DNA from: Allorhizocola sp044869915
GTDB lineage: Bacteria > Actinomycetota > Actinomycetes > Mycobacteriales > Micromonosporaceae
Assembly: GCA_044869915.1 (NCBI GenBank)
Contig: JBIOYB010000482.1
Coordinates: 1 to 5,878 of the forward strand
Length of the DNA stretch: 5,878 bases
Direction of reading: 5' to 3'
The notes under the pieces were generated by a model that was not told the DNA's origin, did not search any database, and was given only the letters and a program-made list of their open reading frames with translations. The stretch's first letter is position 1; every line of letters begins with the position of its first letter. This document shows, piece after piece, positions 3,801-5,878 of this stretch. Position numbers and translations under genes: made by a program.

Positions 3801-5878
3801 GGGTGGTGAGGATAGGTGTTGCGGCGGTTCGTTCCAAGGGGTCAGGTCAAACTTCTCCCACAGGTCGGGCGCCGGTTCGGCGCGCGCGGCCAGGAGCGGA
3901 CCGTTTCCGGCGTCCTGTGCCGTGACAAACTTGTTGTTGGCCAGTGCGCGGAGGCTGATGCTGCCGTCCTGGTTCGAGTAGACCTCGAAGATCTCCCAGC
4001 GGATCTTGCCGAGCTCCTCGCTCCACATGCCGGGCCGCTCGGCGACCTTGGCCATCAGCGGCTGGGCCCCACCCTGGGTGGCGGACACATACATGTTGTT
4101 GGTGTGTGACATCAGCGCGACGTAGCGCTTGTTGCGGTCCAGCTCCGGGTGCTTGACGTCGAGCACGTGGAAGGTCGTGACCGGGCCGTGCGCCGCCTCA
4201 CTGGCATACAGCGGGCCGCCCTGGACGTTTGGCACGGTGACATACTTGTTGTTGACCCGGGCCTTGAGCACATACCCGCTCGGCGACGTCGTCTCGAAGA
4301 ACCTCTCCCCCAGGCCGGGCGCCGGTTCGGCGCGCGCGGCCAGGAGCGGACCGTTTCCGGCGTTCTGTGCCGTGACAAACTTGTTGTTGGCCAGCGACTT
4401 GAGGCTGATCGAGCCGTCGTCGGCATTGCGCCACAGCTCGAAGGTCTCCCACCCGCCCCGCGTGGGCCGGTTGGCGATCAGTGGCTGGGCGCCGCCCTGC
4501 TCGGCGGAGACGAAGTTGTGGTTGGCCAGCGACAGCAGCGCCACATGGGGTCTGTCGTCGGTGCCGCCCACCCGGATGAACTCGAAGGTCTCCCAAGGGC
4601 CGGGGAAGCTGCCGCGGGCGATCAGCGGCAGGTCGCCGCCGCGCTCCGCGGCGACATACTTGCCGTTAACCTTGGCGCGCAAGGCCTTCCCGGTGCCGTG
4701 GGCGTTGATCGCGTTGTCCAGCAGCCTCGCCATCTTCTGATGGCCGGTTTCGCTCGGGTGCGGCGAGCCGCCCTTGGCCGTCTGCTGGATGTCGGCCTCC
4801 GCCAGATACGGCGCGACAATGCGCACCCTGGACCACTGTTCGCGGGTCAGGTTTTGCGGAAGCTGTTTGATGATGGCGAAGTTGAGCTGGTTGCGGATGT
4901 CGCGGGCCGCCGCCTCCCACATGGGATCCACGACCGGCAAGATGCCGTCTCCCAGCCGCCGGATGTCGAAGAACCCCGTTGGGTCCCGCTGCGCGAGCTG
5001 ACGCTCCACGATATGACGGATTTGGATCTTCGCCGGGTTGAGGTCGTAGTAGAGCATCCACACCACCCGGTCGGCGCCCGCCTCGAGCATCGTGTCGACG
5101 ATCCGCTTCGCGCGCAGGCTGATCGAGCCGAGCCGCCCGTCAAAGCGCGGGATTCCCTCGCGATGGATCTCCCCGAGGACCGCGGCGGTGGCGATGCAGC
5201 TGCCGCCGTGCGGCACGATGGCCTGCCTGCCACCGCCGTTGTTTGCCGTCCAGGTGAACCTGCCCTGCTCGACGCGGGTCATCTCGAGCGCGCGGCAGAT
5301 GAGGGTCTGCGACAAGACCTCGACCCAGTTGGTGTCGTTGATCCCTCCCGTGGTGACGAAGTAGGCCGCGCGCTGGTTGCGCTTGGCCTGCTCGACCACC
5401 TTCTTGGCCAGGTCGATCGGGAAGGCGTCGCGCGACCATTTCTGAGCGCAGCCGTCCACGTCGTCCGGCCCGGCCACAAGGATCTCCTTGGTGCTGAAGC
5501 CGGTGCGGGCGAAGTTGTAGTACTCGACGATGTCGCGACTGTTGTCGAAGAACTTGCCGGCATAGCTGAACGTGCCGTCGTTGCCGATCATCGGGGCCGG
5601 CCGGACCGGATCACTCGCGGTGTTGACACAGTACTCCAGGTGGTTGGCCGTCTGGTGATGGGCCGAGGTGAGGGAGTCGCCGGTGGCCACGAGCACGGCC
5701 GGCTTGCAGCGGTCGGGGATGGTGCCGGGATCGCGGCTCTTGACGCGATCCTTCGCGGCCTCTTCGAGTGTCTGGCGGTCACCGGAGTTGGGCGGGTGGA
5801 CCAGAGCCGGCGCGGCCGCGGTCACCGGGCAGCTTGGCGGCGGTGACGAAGGCGGCGGTGACGAAGGCGGCGCTGTCG
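3792..5878 (-). CDS. Probable secreted SGNH/GDSL hydrolase with two fascin-like beta-trefoils, 5'-partial
   Basis: Numbering is from an internal GTG at 5825; the frame stays open to the window edge, so the true start and any signal peptide lie outside. A Pro/Ser-rich linker precedes a hydrolase domain at about 42-375. SGNH blocks are visible: GDSL at 49-52 (nucleophile Ser51), RTGFST at 107-112 (Gly109), GGIND at 160-164 (Asn163), and SPHPSETGH at 354-362 (His356). The usual Asp three residues before the His is Gly353, suggesting a Ser-His dyad. All six cysteines lie in the N-terminal half, fitting disulfides in an exported protein. Residues 382-664 hold six repeats of about 40-50 residues with the pattern NNKFVTA...GPLLA...W-x-x-F, as in fascin-like beta-trefoils, which often bind glycans. 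Esterase activity on a polymer is a guess; the substrate is unknown. The gene converges on murQ with 9 bp overlap and stops at TAA (3794-3792). Confidence 0.88.
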   Translation of the reverse strand, partial: TAPPSSPPPSSPPPSCPVTAAAPALVHPPNSGDRQTLEEAAKDRVKSRDPGTIPDRCKPAVLVATGDSLTSAHHQTANHLEYCVNTASDPVRPAPMIGNDGTFSYAGKFFDNSRDIVEYYNFARTGFSTKEILVAGPDDVDGCAQKWSRDAFPIDLAKKVVEQAKRNQRAAYFVTTGGINDTNWVEVLSQTLICRALEMTRVEQGRFTWTANNGGGRQAIVPHGGSCIATAAVLGEIHREGIPRFDGRLGSISLRAKRIVDTMLEAGADRVVWMLYYDLNPAKIQIRHIVERQLAQRDPTGFFDIRRLGDGILPVVDPMWEAAARDIRNQLNFAIIKQLPQNLTREQWSRVRIVAPYLAEADIQQTAKGGSPHPSETGHQKMARLLDNAINAHGTGKALRAKVNGKYVAAERGGDLPLIARGSFPGPWETFEFIRVGGTDDRPHVALLSLANHNFVSAEQGGAQPLIANRPTRGGWETFELWRNADDGSISLKSLANNKFVTAQNAGNGPLLAARAEPAPGLGERFFETTSPSGYVLKARVNNKYVTVPNVQGGPLYASEAAHGPVTTFHVLDVKHPELDRNKRYVALMSHTNNMYVSATQGGAQPLMAKVAERPGMWSEELGKIRWEIFEVYSNQDGSISLRALANNKFVTAQDAGNGPLLAARAEPAPDLWEKFDLTPWNEPPQHLSSPPLP
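3851..3944 (-). repeat. Near-identical DNA repeat, copy A (trefoil repeat 6)
   Basis: This segment matches 4301-4394 at 90 of 94 positions by direct comparison, with an exact run of 48 bp (3866-3913) and another of 30 bp (3915-3944). Differences are at 3853, 3860, 3865 and 3914. The copies are 450 bp apart, i.e. 150 codons or three trefoil repeats. Similarity falls off sharply beyond both ends. Confidence 0.93.
4301..4394 (-). repeat. Near-identical DNA repeat, copy B (trefoil repeat 3)
   Basis: Partner of 3851-3944 in the same gene and same orientation. It encodes NNKFVTAQNAGNGPLLAA and the following residues of trefoil repeat 3, where copy A has Asp for the second Asn-Ala Asn. All four base differences between copies change an amino acid (N488/D638, G504/D654, G506/W656, R508/K658); no silent difference is seen. 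Confidence 0.93.
5836..5878 (-). repeat. 15-bp tandem repeat coding a Pro/Ser linker
   Basis: The 15-bp unit GGCGGCGGTGACGAA (+ strand) occurs exactly at 5836-5850 and 5851-5865, followed by a 13-base partial copy at 5866-5878 with two changes. Read on the minus strand in the SGNH frame it encodes a linker of Ser-Ser-Pro-Pro-Pro type (PPSSPPPSSPPPSC). The unit is a multiple of three, so copy number can change without frameshift. The array may continue past the window. Confidence 0.88.

Larger units (their letters stand above)
3834..4682 (-). repeat. Six fascin-like repeats forming two predicted beta-trefoils
   Basis: Within the SGNH protein (numbered from GTG 5825), six units occur at about residues 382-419, 428-466, 473-513, 518-557, 569-616 and 623-664. 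Each has a hydrophobic strand, an N-(N/G/H)-(K/N/M)-(F/Y)-V turn, a Gly-rich loop ending in PL(L/I/M/Y)A, and a closing F-x-x segment, usually preceded by W. A beta-trefoil needs three such units, so this is best read as two trefoils in tandem. Unit 1 resembles 4, 2 resembles 5 and 3 resembles 6, the pattern expected if a three-unit domain was duplicated whole. Unit 5 carries an insertion near residues 598-610. Confidence 0.85.

Noticed and set aside
3780..3835. G-rich tract at the murQ end as a terminator or quadruplex
   Set aside because: No paired stem with a T-run is visible, and the G-runs (GGGG, GGG, GGGG, GG) are too irregular; it also codes for the Pro-rich tail of the opposing gene.
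3866..4394. Repeats 450 bp apart as mobile-element or CRISPR repeats
   Set aside because: Only two copies, both in frame in one gene and coding for equivalent trefoil units, so they are protein-domain repeats.
4149..5846. 565-codon open frame on the + strand opposite the SGNH gene
   Set aside because: It is a high-GC shadow: the translation is rich in Arg, Gly, Val and Asp with no recognisable motifs, while the minus strand carries clear SGNH and trefoil motifs.

Overview
The window looks like part of a high-GC actinobacterial chromosome. GC is strongly enriched at third codon positions, long spurious open frames run on the opposite strand, GTG starts are common, and the sugar ABC importer has no ATPase gene of its own in view. 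Species cannot be told from the sequence alone.

Left and centre (about 1-3800, + strand) form one tightly packed operon whose beginning lies outside the window. In order: the C-terminal 60 residues of what is most likely an extracellular sugar-binding protein; two integral-membrane permeases of the MalF and MalG types, each with the EAA loop that docks the ATPase; an RpiR-type transcription regulator (HTH plus SIS domain); and MurQ, the N-acetylmuramic acid 6-phosphate etherase. Gaps are 7 nt or genes overlap (4 nt, 4 nt or 8-nt gap depending on start choice, and 29 nt), so the set is probably co-transcribed and translationally coupled. The first permease starts with MRHGKY, which I associate with NgcF-like permeases for N-acetylglucosamine/chitobiose in streptomycetes. 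Together with murQ this points to uptake and breakdown of a peptidoglycan amino sugar. The regulator probably senses a phosphorylated sugar, perhaps the MurQ substrate. The ATPase (perhaps a shared MsiK type) and the kinase that makes MurNAc-6-phosphate are not in view.

Right side (3792-5878, - strand) holds one large gene that converges on murQ and overlaps its stop by 9 bp. It encodes a probably secreted protein: a Pro/Ser-rich linker, an SGNH/GDSL hydrolase domain, then six fascin-like repeats that should fold as two beta-trefoils. The frame stays open to the window edge, so the N-terminus, including any signal peptide, lies outside.

The most noteworthy points are: the SGNH plus double-trefoil architecture; near-identical DNA in trefoil repeats 3 and 6; the missing block V Asp in the hydrolase; and the linkage of an amino-sugar importer to murQ. 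No RNA genes, CRISPR arrays, insertion sequences or clear terminators were seen.
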